This document shows positions 27,840-41,267 of a stretch of DNA of 64,000 bases, one piece after another. Position numbers and translations under genes: made by a program. How positions within the stretch are numbered: position 1 is the stretch's first letter; each line of letters opens with the position of its first letter. Source of the DNA: Apteryx mantelli (taxonomy: Eukaryota > Chordata > Aves > Apterygiformes > Apterygidae); NCBI RefSeq assembly GCF_036417845.1, contig NC_089978.1, positions 121,922,183 to 121,986,182 on the forward strand, given 5' to 3'. The notes below the pieces were generated by a model. It ran no database searches. It was not told the origin of the DNA and saw nothing but the letters and a program-made list of their open reading frames with translations.

Positions 27840-28916
27840 GAGTTTTGTCACATTTGTCTTGAATCTAGATGCTTCAGAGCATGGACCACATCCTTACTAG
27901 TGCAGGCAGCAATTTTTCCAGAAGGTGACTGCAACCTCCAAGAACCAGAACAATACAAATATGAATATTTTGTGCCTACAAACTGTGGTGGACAAATCCT
28001 CGGCAACCTGCACCACAAAACCACTCAGGGATTCTTGTGGTGGCCACAGATGCAAAGGGTTTGAGCCCAAGATAGAGAAAGGCTGAAGAACTCCATATCT
28101 AAGACTTGCTTTCCTTAACATCACTGGTAATTATTTTTATTGATATTGTTTTGTTTTCATTTTGGTGAAATGTTGTAAGTTTTATACAGTATCAGGCTAA
28201 AATAAAGTAAATACAAGCACTTGCGTCACTGCTGACCAGCAGAATGGATTTATTCCTTTGTTGCTATTTAAGGCATGTTAATATCAGACTGCTGTCTCAA
28301 AGGGAGTCGTGATGTGACATTTTTAATGCCGCAGAAATTTACATTCCATATTAACCAAGAGAAAACATCACAACGGCTTCAGTGCAATACCAGTAGAATT
28401 TTAAAACAGGATAATGAGCTAAATAGTCTCTTTCATTTCACATAATTAAAGGTTTGAAAACATTTTAAAACATTGGTGATTGCTGTTGTTTTACCCTGAA
28501 TATTACTGAAAACCATATGCCAGTAAGAGAGCCTTGCAAAAGGATGAAGGGCCGAGAAGGGTGATTGTTCTGGGGCTTTCCCTGGAGCAGGGCAAGCAAG
28601 TGGGATCCTGCTGTTCAACCTGGTTTCAACTTAACTCAGGTGGACTCCTTCCGCAGTCTTCATCAGCCCTTGACTAATGTTAACTTCTGAACTAGTTAGG
28701 TAACTACTTGCAGAAAGTCTACATATAGAACTACTCACATAGAAAAAAAATTTTTGATTTTAGGTTTTCTTTTTCCTTTTTGCTCATCAAGTCTGAGGCA
28801 GCAAGCAGGGGAACTCTAACCTGTCCCACAATTAAGGGCTTAGTGCTCCCCACAGCAAAAGGGGATCACTACAAGCACAAAGGTAATGAACCTAAAAGCA
28901 CAACAGGTCAAGGTGA

Positions 28917-29011
28917 TTAAAACAAACAAACAAAAAAACCCTAAAAAACCCCCCACACAAACCCCACACCAAAAAACCCACCACACAAACAGGAAATACA
29001 TATATATATAA
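28917..29011. repeat. A/C-rich low-complexity tract ending in (TA)5
   Basis: About 75 bp made almost only of A and C: CAAA units, then mixed CACACAA and CCCCAC pieces. A CA(TA)5 run follows at 28999-29010. Confidence 0.85.
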
Positions 29012-32000
29012 TTTTTTTAAGGCAGGTTTTAAAATTGAAACTGCTGGCCTTTAAGTGGCTGTAGATAATAGATTAAAAGCAGCATGGCTGCAGCTCAGCT
29101 AACAGCACTGAGTGACAAATGATAGCATGAGGCCGAGAGGAATGGCCCTCCCTGCAGAGTTGTGCTCTTTAGTACAGTTTTTAAGTGTGCTTCCTAATCA
29201 AATATGAAAATAAGCATGCCATCAGCAGCACCTTTCTGTTTATGAAGGGACTTAAAATAAAATCTCACATGTTTTTCCATGTGGTTGAGTTAAAAATTAA
29301 TGATAGGTTTTTCCATCTGGAAATTATCATTTTCTGTAAACCACTTTTTCCCCTCCTCTTTCTTTTATCAGAACACCAAACATCAAAGTGTAAACAAGGG
29401 GTTTTGGAAGTCTTTAACAAGCCATAGCACAGTTAATGCCAAAAACTTTATGTAAACTTTGGGTGCAAAGAAGTTCTTCATCTCTATCAAGGTGGCCTTG
29501 GTAGCCTCAGTGCTCTTCAAAGCATTTGTTTTTCCTCAGTGCTTCTCTTGCTACCCAAACCCTGGGGTATTTATCCTCAACCTCTTCTTTTCTTTCCCTC
29601 TTTCTTTTTAGATCTCATTTACTCACACATTTTAACTATTGAGGTGATAACTGTATACTTGGATGTAAGTCAGATAAGTGTTTGACCAAGCTCGAAACTT
29701 GACCCAGCTTGAACCTCTCTCCCATTTCTCGGCCTCTGCACTCTGCCACCACACAATTTTTAAACTTGAGTTAACCATCCACCTCATCACACTGTCTTAT
29801 AACTTAATGTTGGGTGAGTTTGATTATTTAAAATGGGCTGTATCTGACAGCCACTGCTGCAAAACAGGATGCTAAACATAAATTTTATGAAACCAAGTAA
29901 AGCAAGACTTTCAGGGAAAGGAATATATTTTATCCATCTGATACAGCTGGAAAAAATGGGCTAGCTTTAAGACACACTGTCTACATGGGCACACCTGCCT
30001 GGGTCTCTCAAGAGCCTTAGAAAAAGCTCTGAGAGGGATAAGTCATCTTGCTTGTCTCAGTAGCATGGGCTTATTCAAGTAGTGAAAGATCACTTAAGTG
30101 ACCTCTGAGCCTTGCTTACAGCAGAACTTGGGGAAAGTACCTCAAAAACTTGAGCCTGGATTATATTATGCTGATGCATGGCATTTTAACAACCAGACAA
30201 CTGACTCAAAGGAAAAAGTCACTGCAAAGGCACAGGCAGTACACCTGTGCTCCTCCTCCCCTTTTTGGCAAGGAGATGGGGCAGAGCGCAGCCACCAGCT
30301 ACACAGGATCCAGGGGTGCCCCTATGCCCTGCCCCGTGCTTACACAAAGCATAAGCCCATGCTCTGATTTATATGAGGCACCCCCACTGCTTCACTCAGT
30401 GTGTGGTTTTTAAGTACAAATTAGTTACATGTGTATTTTATACTTCATGTGCATGGGACAAGCACCAAGGTGGTGACATTCAAAGGAGCATAAAAGACAA
30501 ACTCAGCTGTCATTCAGTGATGGCAGAGCTTGGACACTTGACTCTTCTGCATGACTGTCTAAACAGCTATACGTTAATAAATATCTAGGTAAGCTACTTT
30601 GAATCCCATAAAACTAATTTAAATATACAACTTACCAGTAATTAAGAACAGCTTGGAACACAGTTGAAAAATTTTTCAGCTGAACTGAAAAATTTAAGAA
30701 GCTTCTGCTATTTTCCACTTTGAACTATTCAGAAAAAAGTTAGCAGATTTAAATAATTGAAATTGCACAATTCACACTAAGGGAAAATCCAGCTCTTCAG
30801 TAGCAAAGGATTGGCAAGGGAGTGTTTGCAGTCACAGATACAACACAGGTGACATGGATACAGTCCAGACCTGGTACTCTCCAGGACATCTCTCTGGCAA
30901 TATTTAAATTGCTGGAGCCAAGCGTCCCATTGCTACAGAACAAAAGCTTCCATCAGAAGTCAGGCTTTACATAAAAGAAAGCACCTTGATGGTCTCCACC
31001 TTTAGGCAATCAGCAGACACTCCTAAAAGGAGTCCAATTACTTAGCACCTACTGAAATTCTAGTAATGGAAATTTGACATGCAGAGACTGAACATTCAAA
31101 ACCACTCATCTCTTCAATTAAAGATCTCCTGTCTTCACATTGCTTCCAAAACTCAGTTTTTCCCTTTAACTGCTCCAAACCTCCCCCATGCTCCTGTTCC
31201 AGTAGTTTCAGCTTCCACTTTGCAGCACCTTTACAAGAACCAGAGGGGAACATCTATATGGCAAGACCGGAAAAGAAAATCTAAGTCTTGCACATGCTCA
31301 CGAGGTTCAATTAAACGAGAAACAGTCAGTCTGAGCAGTGGAGATTAATTAGCATAGATGTTGCCCTCTGTCCATTCCTGCGTTGCCACAATCAGCAGTA
31401 AAATGTGCAAAAAGAGGAAGAAGAAGGACGGATGGGATAGAGACAGAAGTGATTATCTTAAGCTACTGCCTAATCATTCATAACCTTGATTCACATATAT
31501 AGTAAATATATCCTCTTCCTTTGCATCAGCCTGTGTTGACACCTACAGTAATTACTCCCAGAAAGTTAACTCTCTGCGGCAATATTTCCATCTTCCTTAA
31601 TTGCACAAGTACCAGCTTGCAGTCCATCGGCCCTGATGAGTGGCGACATCCTCCTGTCAGCCAAGTAATTTGTTGGCAGAAAATGCCACAGACACTTTAG
31701 GCTCCATCTTTCAAAACCCCCCATGCAAATGAGACAGAGTAATTAGCACTGACCTTCAGCTAACATTGGTTGCCAATCAGTGGCTTTTCCCTACTCAGCT
31801 GCTGCTTTCATATATTCTACTTAACACCTGGGAGTAAAAAACATGTGGGTGGTGCTCATGGTAGGCAAACAGGAGCGCTCAATCTGGTTACCATCAGGGC
31901 CTAAGACATTTATTGAGTGCTCCAAGGAATCGGTGTTATTGAACGCCCAGAGGGAAGAATACTTCAGGACACTCTACACCTCGTAGGATTAAAGGCAAGT

Positions 32001-35000
32001 TTTAGATCAAAAACAAGGAAAAAAAAAAAACCTTGCCAGGCAGTTTTCATCCAGCATATTATCAGTGAAAAATGCAGGTAGCCCCAGCGTTTCAAAAAGC
32101 GTGAGAGAATTTAAGTATTACAGTCTGGTCTGGCAAAGGGGCTTTTTGGTCCAGGACAACAAGATCTGTTGCCCTTATGGAAAAAGTTATTTGAAGCTTC
32201 ACAGCATGAAGGTTCAATAGTTAGATGTGACCATGAAGTTACTATTTTCAAGAGTCATGCTCCTGGTGCATGGGAGCAAGGGACAGTGCTGAGGTGGTGG
32301 CCTCAGGAAAGCGTCCTCACCATGCTCCTCTGCTTTCAAGCCTTTGGGGTTTATTCTTAGCTCCCTCACTCCAGGCAAATTGGTTACAGCCTCGTTCACT
32401 GTCAAGCAAATCCAACAGAAGATAAATCACCTCGAGTTAATCTTTTACAGTCTACATATAATACAAAAGAGTGGTAACTTGACACTTTAATCATTGTGCT
32501 GTTATGAGCTGCTATTGCCCGTGAAGCTGCGAGCGCCACCCGCACCAGGGTCCGCGGTCACCAGCTGCCCTCCAGCTGTCAGAGTGACAAATGCCCTCGC
32601 TGGAAACGCTGCCTCAGCCTGTTTGTGAGCAGAAAGATTAATAAAGAAGTCAATGGAAGTTGCTGGTGCCTACCAGGACGGAGGCAGGTGTCCAAAGTCA
32701 CAGCAGGAGCATCCACTTCTGACAGGTTTTGGCTTTTGCTGTCCAAGCTCAGAGGCCCTGGCCCATGGATTGCCTGACGGGACTGGGGAACAGGAGGGTA
32801 CTTCACCTCTGTACGCCCCAAATACCTCCCCCATAGGCTGCATTTCTAGCTCTGACAATGACTGGCCTGACTGCATATCAAAATAAAACTCCACGTAGAA
32901 TAAAGTGCTGACAAATGCTACATGCTGTACTGGCACAAGCAAGTTGCATGAAGGAAGCCCTCAGCGACAGGGCTCCTCTTCCTCCCACATCCACAGGCTT
33001 AAGCAGCTACATGAACTCTCTGGGTTTTTTGTCCTCCCCAAAACACAGCAAAAGTGCACATATTGTCCTCCAATAACACGTTACCTCTCACAGACAGCGA
33101 GAGAAAAGGGTTACTGCAGAAATTCATAACTAATGAGCTAAGTCAGGAGAGAATATAGACCTGATCCATGTATCAGTGGTGGGGGACACAGCTACCTTAG
33201 CCTCCACCATAGTCGAGGTGTGTGTTGCAATCCAGGGATAGCAAGCTGGGACATATTCATGTGAAAACTCCACTCTGGGGGGAGGCAGTGTGTTAGATTT
33301 GTAGTGGCCATGTTTTATTATTCAATTACAAGCAAGGCCGCATTCCTTTAAGAGACAGTTCCTGCCCAAAGCATTCCCGTTAACCAGCAAGGCAGATAGA
33401 CAGGCTATATCTGGAAGAGAAACTGCGAGGCATTTTTTTAAGCCGTGCGTACTTCTCTTTCTATATTACTCCCTGGAACAAGTTGCTCTTTTCAGACTAG
33501 ACTGAATATCCTTGGACAATTTTTTTCTTAAAGAGATCCTGAGCCAACAGCTTCCACCAAAGCCAGGGGAAACTGCAGTATCTCAGCACCTTCAACTACC
33601 TGTCAAAAGCTTGTAGATATACACATACGTATGGATCATATATCCATAACACACACAGAGCTGTTTCAGGTATCTTCCTACAGAGTACCCTTTCTTATTA
33701 CTTTACAGTCACCATGGGACACAACAAATTAACTGAACTAATCAGCTAATAGAGAGGATTAACTCTTTCAAAGATTAAATTTTGTGGTCCCTGGGTTTGG
33801 GAATTGATACCAGACAGCCTTTAGTCACTGACTGTGTTACTGATTATGTCCAATTATGGCAAGGAAAAGGAGTTTGAAGTGTTTGAACTGGAGCAGAGGA
33901 GAGAGGCATAATTCATGCCTTATGTTAGGCAGAGCCTCTTCACTTTTATATTTTATCCAATTATTCACAATCTATTTACAGTCAGGGAGACAACACGGCC
34001 ACGCGCGCCACAATATTTACCATTTCACCCAGTGGCCCAACACTAACACGTCCCATTAATAGGGTGCCACGGGGTGAAGCCGCACCGCAGCGGTTCAAAT
34101 CACGTTTCGCTCGCTGACAATTTGTCAAGGTGGAAGGTTGCGTTTCAAGGCTGGAGTGTAATTCAAGTTGGTGTCCTGACGAGAGGCGGCATTGGGGCCT
34201 TCTGCACCCAGGGTAAATGATACTCCAAAAGCGTGCAGGAGGCCGGCAGCGTGGTTATCCCACATGTCCTCAATAAAGAATGCCTCCTGTGTTTTAGCAC
34301 CACAAGACCTCTTTCTTTTCCTCCAGCATCGTTCACTGTGATCTTTTTCACTTTCTGCTATACCCGGCATCCACAGTCCTGTTGCATACATGGTATTAAG
34401 CATAAAACGCTCCTTACATATGAAAGGGATTTGGGTAAAGTCTTGCTTCAAAGGAATAGCATGCATCACTGCTTTCCCACTATAGTATTTTTCCCTGCCG
34501 GGGAGGGGGCAGGGGGAAGTAATCAAACTATATCAATAAAAAATAAAAATAAAAGGAAAAAGACAGCTTCTAATTCAACAAAAGATTTGCAGCTCTTAAG
34601 CAGCTGGTAAGTAGGCTGTGACCTTCATTCTCCATGCTGACAATAGTATTTTAGTGCCTTTAATCCCTCACCTGTTCCTAAGCATAAACTACCCCCCCCC
34701 CATATGCATCTCTGATTTAGGAAACATCTTCATAGTATGTCATCCTGAAAAGGCTGGGAAGAGGAGGCCCAGAGGGGAAGGAAGGAAAGCAATTCTTTTA
34801 CCATAATGCAAATAATATCTCTCTCACAGAGAATTTTACTGCTGTTTAAAAATGACTCGTGCTGCACAGTGGCATAGCCATCATACTTGTAAATCGGATG
34901 GATTACAATGCATTTTATAGGAGCAGAAACCATCAGGTACAGTGAACACTTGGGAGAGTCAAGCATCCATCCACATCTCGTTTCGGGCTCTCAGAGGCTC

Positions 35001-35703
35001 AGCAACTCCAGTGAGAGCAAATTTTGAAGTTTTGGGTGTTTTTTGTTTTTTCCTCAAACAATTCAAGCAAAGAAATGCTGCGAGGAGTTAGCAAGGAAAA
35101 AGTTCCTTGTTAAGATAAGAGACAGAAAGAGCAAAGCAGGGAAGCAGTGATTTCTCAGACATGGGGGCTCCAGCAGCAGCGGACGCCATGCCCCGAGCAG
35201 TGGTGCCCCCACAGCGTAGCTGGTGGCTTTGCACCCACTGGGGCTGCCCCCAGCTGCCCCCAGCCTGGGGCGACTGCTGAGGGGCCACAGGAACAGCAGG
35301 ACTTGCCTTCAGCAAGGGAAGGGAGGAAAGAGGCAGGGGAGAGGCTGCTCTCTGCTCTGCTTCAGCTTTAAGTCAAGTGCAGAGTCACTGCCACAAACCC
35401 AGGACACGATTTCATCGGCCATCCTGCAGCCTGGCGCGAGGCTAGCACCGGGAGTGCCAGGGGTCTCCGACTGCCAAGACCAGAGCCCAGGCAAGGCAGT
35501 GTGGGAAAGGTCCTCGGTATTTTTTTAAATTTCACCTTAAAGCCCCCATTCCTAGCAGTAGCAGCATTTACTGGGCATTAGACCACACCATAACACTCAG
35601 TCATCCAAAGCTTTAAGGTGCATCTGCCTACACTTCTTCCTTTAAGTGCGCATACCAAACAACACCAGTCTCTTACTCTCTAACACAAGTAAACTACAAT
35701 AAC

Positions 35704-35719
35704 TTTTTTTTTTTTTTTT
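35704..35719. repeat. T16 homopolymer
   Basis: Sixteen T's. No gene or SINE body was recognised beside it. Confidence 0.95.
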
Positions 35720-38700
35720 AATAAACACATGCACAGGAAGCAGGGAGCAAGGCAGACCAGCACAAGGCAGGACCCAGGACAGGAGGGGACACATGAGGGC
35801 AGGGACAGAGGGCTTCATACACTCCTGGTTTCAGTCCAGATTTTTCAGTTTCACCTTAAGTTGCAGAGAAATCCCTGTATAGTCCCTCTCCAAACCCCTA
35901 GGAAAAAAGTATTCTCCACATATCACCCTGAGGCAGGGTCAAGCACACACAGCCCCCAGCCAAGGAGCTCCCCATGGGAACCACCATATCCCCATTTCCC
36001 AGGGGTTTTGAGCTTACCTGTAGTCCCATCAGGGAACCTCCTCACAGCCCCCAAACCACAGGCTTCTTCAACCACATCTTAATCTATAATAGCCTACAAA
36101 TTAACCCATATTACCTGTCACAAGACAGCTCTAAATTCACCTTGCACTTAAGCAGTTATTTTACATCATACCTGCACAGAAGAGCCCTCAGAACACCAAA
36201 GAGCACCTAGGCATCAGGGACTGCCAAGCTCACTTGCCACCACATTGCTTTAAGTATGCACAGCTGGGGAGGGGAGGGATACTCCATTTACATCCATGCA
36301 AAGAAGCTGCCTTTAGGTTATGTAGTATTTTAAACAGGTGCTGGGGTCTATGCGTGATAAAAGGCTGTAAAAAAAATGGGCCCATTAACCCTGGGTGCTT
36401 TTTCAATGGTTTTTAATGGGTTCTGCAGCACAGAAAACTAGGCTAACCTAGTAATCCCTGGATAAGGTTTTTCTCTGAGTAAAAGGTTGGACTGGATTTG
36501 CTTTTATCCACATCTGTCCCCTGTGTAATACTGTGGAAGACAATCAAGTTACAGCATGGGAAAATGTACGCTTTCATATCTAAATGAGAATTTCCTTTAT
36601 TATTTGTTGCAGATGGATGCAGGTGTAGGTAGTGGCTACTGATACCATTTAAAAGCTCAGCTATACAGCTTCCCCTCAAGATACGTGGCTGCTATAAGGA
36701 AAAGGTTGAAACTGTACAGGTCAAATGTTAAGTTCATGTCCTGTAACAACAGAAACCGAGGTTCCCATGACAGTAAGGCAAATTTCAGGTTGCTCGGGTC
36801 TCCAGGGTTGCTCCCACAGGACCACACAGCCCATGCCAAGGAAATGCTGAGCGCTGTATGCACAAGACAACATCCATCTAGACGACTGTGTTTTAGGCCC
36901 CTAGGCACGCAACATATTTCTCTGTCACACGTCAGGATGTGCAACCGCTCCTTTTACACCAGATGATCATTTCCTAAGCATTTTCTGAATGGAGGTAAAT
37001 CCCTTAACCACCTTGGAGTAAATCTGCAATGCATTAGCCATCTTGAGAGGACCTGGGGCCCAGCTGCACCAAATTGAAAAGTAGCATTCATTCCAAGCTT
37101 TGATAATGAAGAAAAGGGCCAGAGGTCTTCAAGCTTCAAAAAACAAGATACAAATACAATACAATTTGGTCATCTTTCCTTTCCATTCTTGTCTGGCTGT
37201 AGCCCAGTTAGTTTTTATTTGATTTGGGTTTTATTTCCACCCTCATCAGTAAACAGGAATTAAACTGAAGGGAAGGCCTTGTGCATTTGATCAACCCACC
37301 CACGCAGTGTTGTAAACATCCAGTGAATCCACATGTGGTATCACTCAGTTAATATATAGAAGCTCTTGCTTTCCCCAGCCCTGTGGCTATGCAGTGTCCT
37401 GCAATGCAGTGTAATGCACCAGCCCCTAACGGACAAGAAATGGGATTTTAGCTGAGAAACTGCAACTTGTGGAATTTGAGTTCAAGATATCAGAGACCTG
37501 AAAGACCTATTTAATGACATCCTCAGGGGCACATCCGCAAATATGAGCATGCTGAGCACAATGCAGCAGCGCTTCTGCTGGGCTCCCGCCTCTCTGCTTT
37601 GGAGGCTGCTTTCCACCCCAGAGCAGCTGCACGGCAGAAGAGTCATGTCCTCTTTGTCAGGGAAATTTAGGACAGCAAATGAAGTCAAGACTACACGTGA
37701 AATATTTTCCTTCTGGATAGGTCTTATGTTGCTTGTAGTTCATGAAATTGCTTGTATGGAGAAAAAGAAAAGGGTCAGGGCATGATATCCAAGTTTGTAC
37801 AGATTGCACAGACCTCTTCACATACCTCTGTCTAGCTGAGAAGTTTAACAAGTTCAGACTTTTGTCATATGCAGTAGCCAAGAAATAACAAAATTATCAG
37901 CTTTGTGACTGTGTCCCTCAATGACATATAGCTAAACATTGATTAGTTTTGTAGTGTTTATAGGCCGGTTTTTAACGACTTCTCTTACAAAGCCAGACCT
38001 CTGCTGGCTGCATCCGCACTGCTAAATGCACCCAGCCCCTGCAGCGAGCCCCACGCCGAGGACCGGTGCAGGGTGGCTGCAGCGCGGCTGGCCGCATACT
38101 GCATCGTCCTGGGACCCATTTGGTGAGCTTATTGCAAAATTATCATTTTATGCATGTGCTTCCTATTTTTTTAGTTCAGAGTGACTGAGGAAAGGAGAGG
38201 GCTCTGCTGAAGCTCTCCAGGAAGGTAATTTTAATGTTGTGTATTGGAGGGTACATGTGGCATGCAGATACATGGGAAGGCATAGGCTGCTTTGATGCCT
38301 GATTCATTGGAAAACGCTGATTTGTGAAAATTCAAACATTCTACATAAATCTGTTCCCAAAGCAACCTGATAAGCAGCTAATAGGTTTACAGATGTCCCC
38401 CGTCAGAGTTTCTACACTATGAGACCTGCCTCAAAGCTAAAAGCCAGGAATTTGAGGGAGCAAGGAAAGTCAGTGTAAACTCCAGGCTTCGTGGCCGTCT
38501 CGGGTTTGAGCTCCCGGAAATTCCCAGTTTCCCCACAGGGAGCAGGGATGACAGTGATTTCCTTCCTTGGACATCCGGGAGTCCTGTGTAGTGGCAGGGA
38601 TCTTGGCAGGGCTTTTCAGAAATCTTCAGCAGTGTTGGAAATCCCAATTTTAATGGCCTTCTCAGGGTTTTCTGCTCCACGGAATAGAACCGCCCCTAAT

Positions 38701-38792
38701 GCCTTGAGAATTGGGATTGTCCAAGGAGTCCTCCACAGGCAGTGATAATCTGGAAAATGCCTTGGACTCCACTGCCAGATGTGGCTCTTTTG

Positions 38793-38836
38793 CCCCCCCC
38801 CCCAAAAAAAAAGAAGAAGAAATAATAAAAAATAAA
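38793..38836. repeat. C11-A9-(GAA)n low-complexity tract
   Basis: Eleven C's (38793-38803), nine A's (38804-38812), then GAA and AATA units. Confidence 0.9.
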
Positions 38837-38959
38837 TTCACATAGAGTAGAAGGAGAAGAAATATTTTAACATCTGAAGATTGCCTGAGTTTAGCATCAC
38901 CCCTCTGCAGGCGACAGGAGATAATTCATACCTACTTTCTGATTCGGATCAAAGGGTTC

Positions 38960-39310
38960 TTCGTCGAATCAGAATTTGCTCTGGTTTTCTGGGCTCGTGA
39001 GCTCGGGCGCGAGCCAGGAGGGAGGCTGCCTGTATTTCCTGTCAGAGCACCTTCTCCTCTGGGCCCACATTGGACCTGAACTGTTGGCGCTCACCAGCTC
39101 TGTCCTCCGGCTTCATCGGCCCCCACGCGCACGACGTGCTCCCTCCAGCTGCTTCCTCCCCACTGGGTTTCCTGCGAAACCCTTGCTCTCCCGCCGTGCC
39201 AAATGCTGGCCGACGCTGGTGGCCAGCTGGCCTTATTCCAGCCCAAACAGCACCTGCTGCTGGTGGCCCCGTGGCTGCACGGCAACTTTCGAGCTTTAGA
39301 GGTGCTGCCA
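38960..39310. other. GC-rich, CpG-containing stretch without a recognised gene
   Basis: GC-richer than its surroundings, with scattered CpGs and long open frames on both strands at once (38976-39299 +, 39042-39311 -, 39070-39333 +, 39091-39324 -). Simultaneous openness in several frames is typical of GC-rich non-coding DNA with few stops. A smaller CpG cluster lies at 38040-38105. It could be an isolated promoter or enhancer; nothing in the sequence settles this. Confidence 0.3.
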
Positions 39311-39655
39311 CCTTTAATTTTCACAGCTTCTGAGCTGCTGTTTTAGTATGAGCTAGTGCAAATGATGTTAAAAATGACACTTCAAGAATATTAATACTCA
39401 TCTGTGGTGTGAATGAGGTTATGCTGATGGCATCAGATTTTCTGCCAGAGAGGATATTGCATACTTTGTGAGGATACGGCCGCTAAAGAGGTCCCGCTTA
39501 TAGCTATGAAAACAAAAACAGATCCCGTATTTTGAACTCCCTTTGTTACCTTTAAGATGTCTAAATTATTGTTAAAATCTACTCTGACTTCCCAGCTCTA
39601 GTCAGAGAAATGTCTTTTAAAATAGAACAACCAGATCGACACGTTCTGTTTCTCT

Positions 39656-39676
39656 TTTATTTATTTATTTATTTTT
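39656..39676. repeat. (TTTA)4 plus T5
   Basis: Four TTTA units followed by five T's. A simple tetranucleotide microsatellite. Confidence 0.85.
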
Positions 39677-40184
39677 CTTGACCAAACTTTCTTTTCATGC
39701 AAATGTCAAAAGTTCACAGAAAGGGGTAGTGTCCCTAGTGCAGGCCGGAGGAATTAGTCCTATGGACACATGTGAATTGAGCCAGGCCGGGGTGTTACGC
39801 TGAGTGCTTGGGGACCATGGAAAGGTACAGATCCCAACATTACAGCCCTATACTGAGCTTATCATGGGGACTTTGAAAGATGACGCCTCAGCCAGCGAAG
39901 GCCTAAAAGCAGATACAGACCAACAGCTCTTCCAAAGATAATCCGTCGATTACCTTCCATTTGTCTGCCAGTCAGCAAACACTGAAGGTGGTAGATCATT
40001 TTGTTCAAGAGCATAAAGAATCTGCCACCACCTTTCTTTTTTTTCTTTTTTTTCCTTTACTTTTACTTTGGCCCTTTTCCTGTCACCACTGTGAATCATT
40101 CTCATATAATAAAAATAAGCTATATTACAATTACATGGCAACAGCGATCCGAAGCTTTACTTGCTATCATCTCCCGCAGTTAAT

Positions 40185-40230
40185 CCCCCCCCCGCCCCGG
40201 CCACCCCGGCCACCAAAAAAAACACCCCAG
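40185..40230. repeat. C-rich tract followed by A8
   Basis: A nine-C run, then CCCCGG/CCACC units, then a short A-run. Preceded at 40034-40075 by a T-rich tract. Confidence 0.85.
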
Positions 40231-41035
40231 AAAAGAAAGTTTCTGGTGGGGTGAAAAGTCTGTCCTCAAGCTGCAGCACTCTTCCTTCAAGCTTTCAATC
40301 ATTACTGATACACACTGTAGCGAGTCAGGTCCTAGTGAAGCTACCTTAAGTAATCTTTAACAGGATGTTGTTTAAACACAAATTCAGCAAACACCAATGT
40401 GCTCAGCAAACACTATAAAAATACAGTGGTTTTGCCAGTACTTGAAGAAATGTGTGAGAAATTATTACAGCTGCAAACACATTCATTTCCACTTACAGAG
40501 CAAAAATTTGCCAACAAAATCAAGTCATTTGATTGATTTTAGTTTTTATTAAGTCATCCAGGCCTCCTACAGCCATAGTCTCCATGTTAAAATCTATTGT
40601 AATTGCATTTATTAAACATAAACAAAATCCATACAAGCAGACACCACACTTAAATTTCTTGGAACTACAATTGACTTGTAATAAAATCCCCCTGTGCATT
40701 ACAAAACAGGGCTGTCAAGTCCTAACAGCTCTATTACAGCTTCTGCTTCAGTCTCTGCTAGTCTTTGTACAGCTTGCCAAAACTTCCACCTACCCAAGGG
40801 AAGCTATATTCAACAGCAGAGAAGAGGAAATTGTGCTCAAATGAGTTGTTCTCTTGCTGAACAGATTGCACAGGTTGTTCTCTCGTTACTAAAATTGTGC
40901 GGATGGAGGGCCCAGGGAAAGTGAGAGAAAAGCTGCGGATTGATGGGCAGCAGGAGAGCAATGTGCGATTGTGGGCTTTTTTCCCCACTGTGTGACTCTA
41001 GTAATACGTGAGGATTTGGTAAAAATAATGATGCA

Positions 41036-41240
41036 AGGCAGCACAGCCGAGGGGCAGGGGGACTGCACTGCGGGGGTCGAAAGCCCTGGCTTTGGGTGCC
41101 GTACTAACGCCAACCATCTGAGGGTCTTCCAGTAACTCATGTCAGCTTTCTGCAGACCCGGGAAATGGGGCTAATGATGCTTACCCTTTATACTGAGGAT
41201 TTTTGACTTTTATGAATGGAGAGTGCTGTATAACCATGAC
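41036..41240 (+). mobile_element. MIR-like amniote SINE (near full length, sense)
   Basis: The same old family as the copy at 16301, in sense orientation. It has a head resembling 'aggcagcatagcctagtgg' (41036-41055), then GACTGCACTGCGGGGGTC and an AAGCCCTGG block, then a diverged core. The diagnostic GGAAATGGGGCTAATGATGC followed by TTACCC begins at 41161, and the tail 'tatgaatggagagtgctgtataa' closes it. Substitutions are numerous but the order of blocks is preserved. An old CR1 3' end follows 25-30 bp later. Confidence 0.75.
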
Positions 41241-41267
41241 TGAATCAGGCAGTCTAACACTGAGAAG

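Larger units (their letters stand above)
16726..28916. other. intergenic, no gene recognised
   Basis: Mostly AT-rich unique sequence. A-runs occur at 18258-18268, 23420-23430 and 26370-26381, and an A8-G6 run is near 22090. The stretch 22380-22620 is more CpG-rich and holds a consensus TCF/LEF site. 25600-25760, 26330-26580 and 28240-28390 look like non-coding conserved sequence by base pattern only. Confidence 0.6.
29012..41035. other. intergenic, no gene recognised
   Basis: Unique sequence alternating between AT-rich stretches and GC-richer blocks (32510-32620, 33990-34200, 35150-35500, 38040-38105, 38960-39310). C10 lies at 34692-34701. None of the open frames in the GC-richer blocks has a recognisable product or splice context. 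Confidence 0.6.

Noticed and set aside
36940..37080. Possible second copy of the palindromic repeat seen at 10454
   Set aside because: Scattered pieces such as TTTTACACCAG and GGAGTAAATCTGC are suggestive, but the arms do not form an inverted pair.
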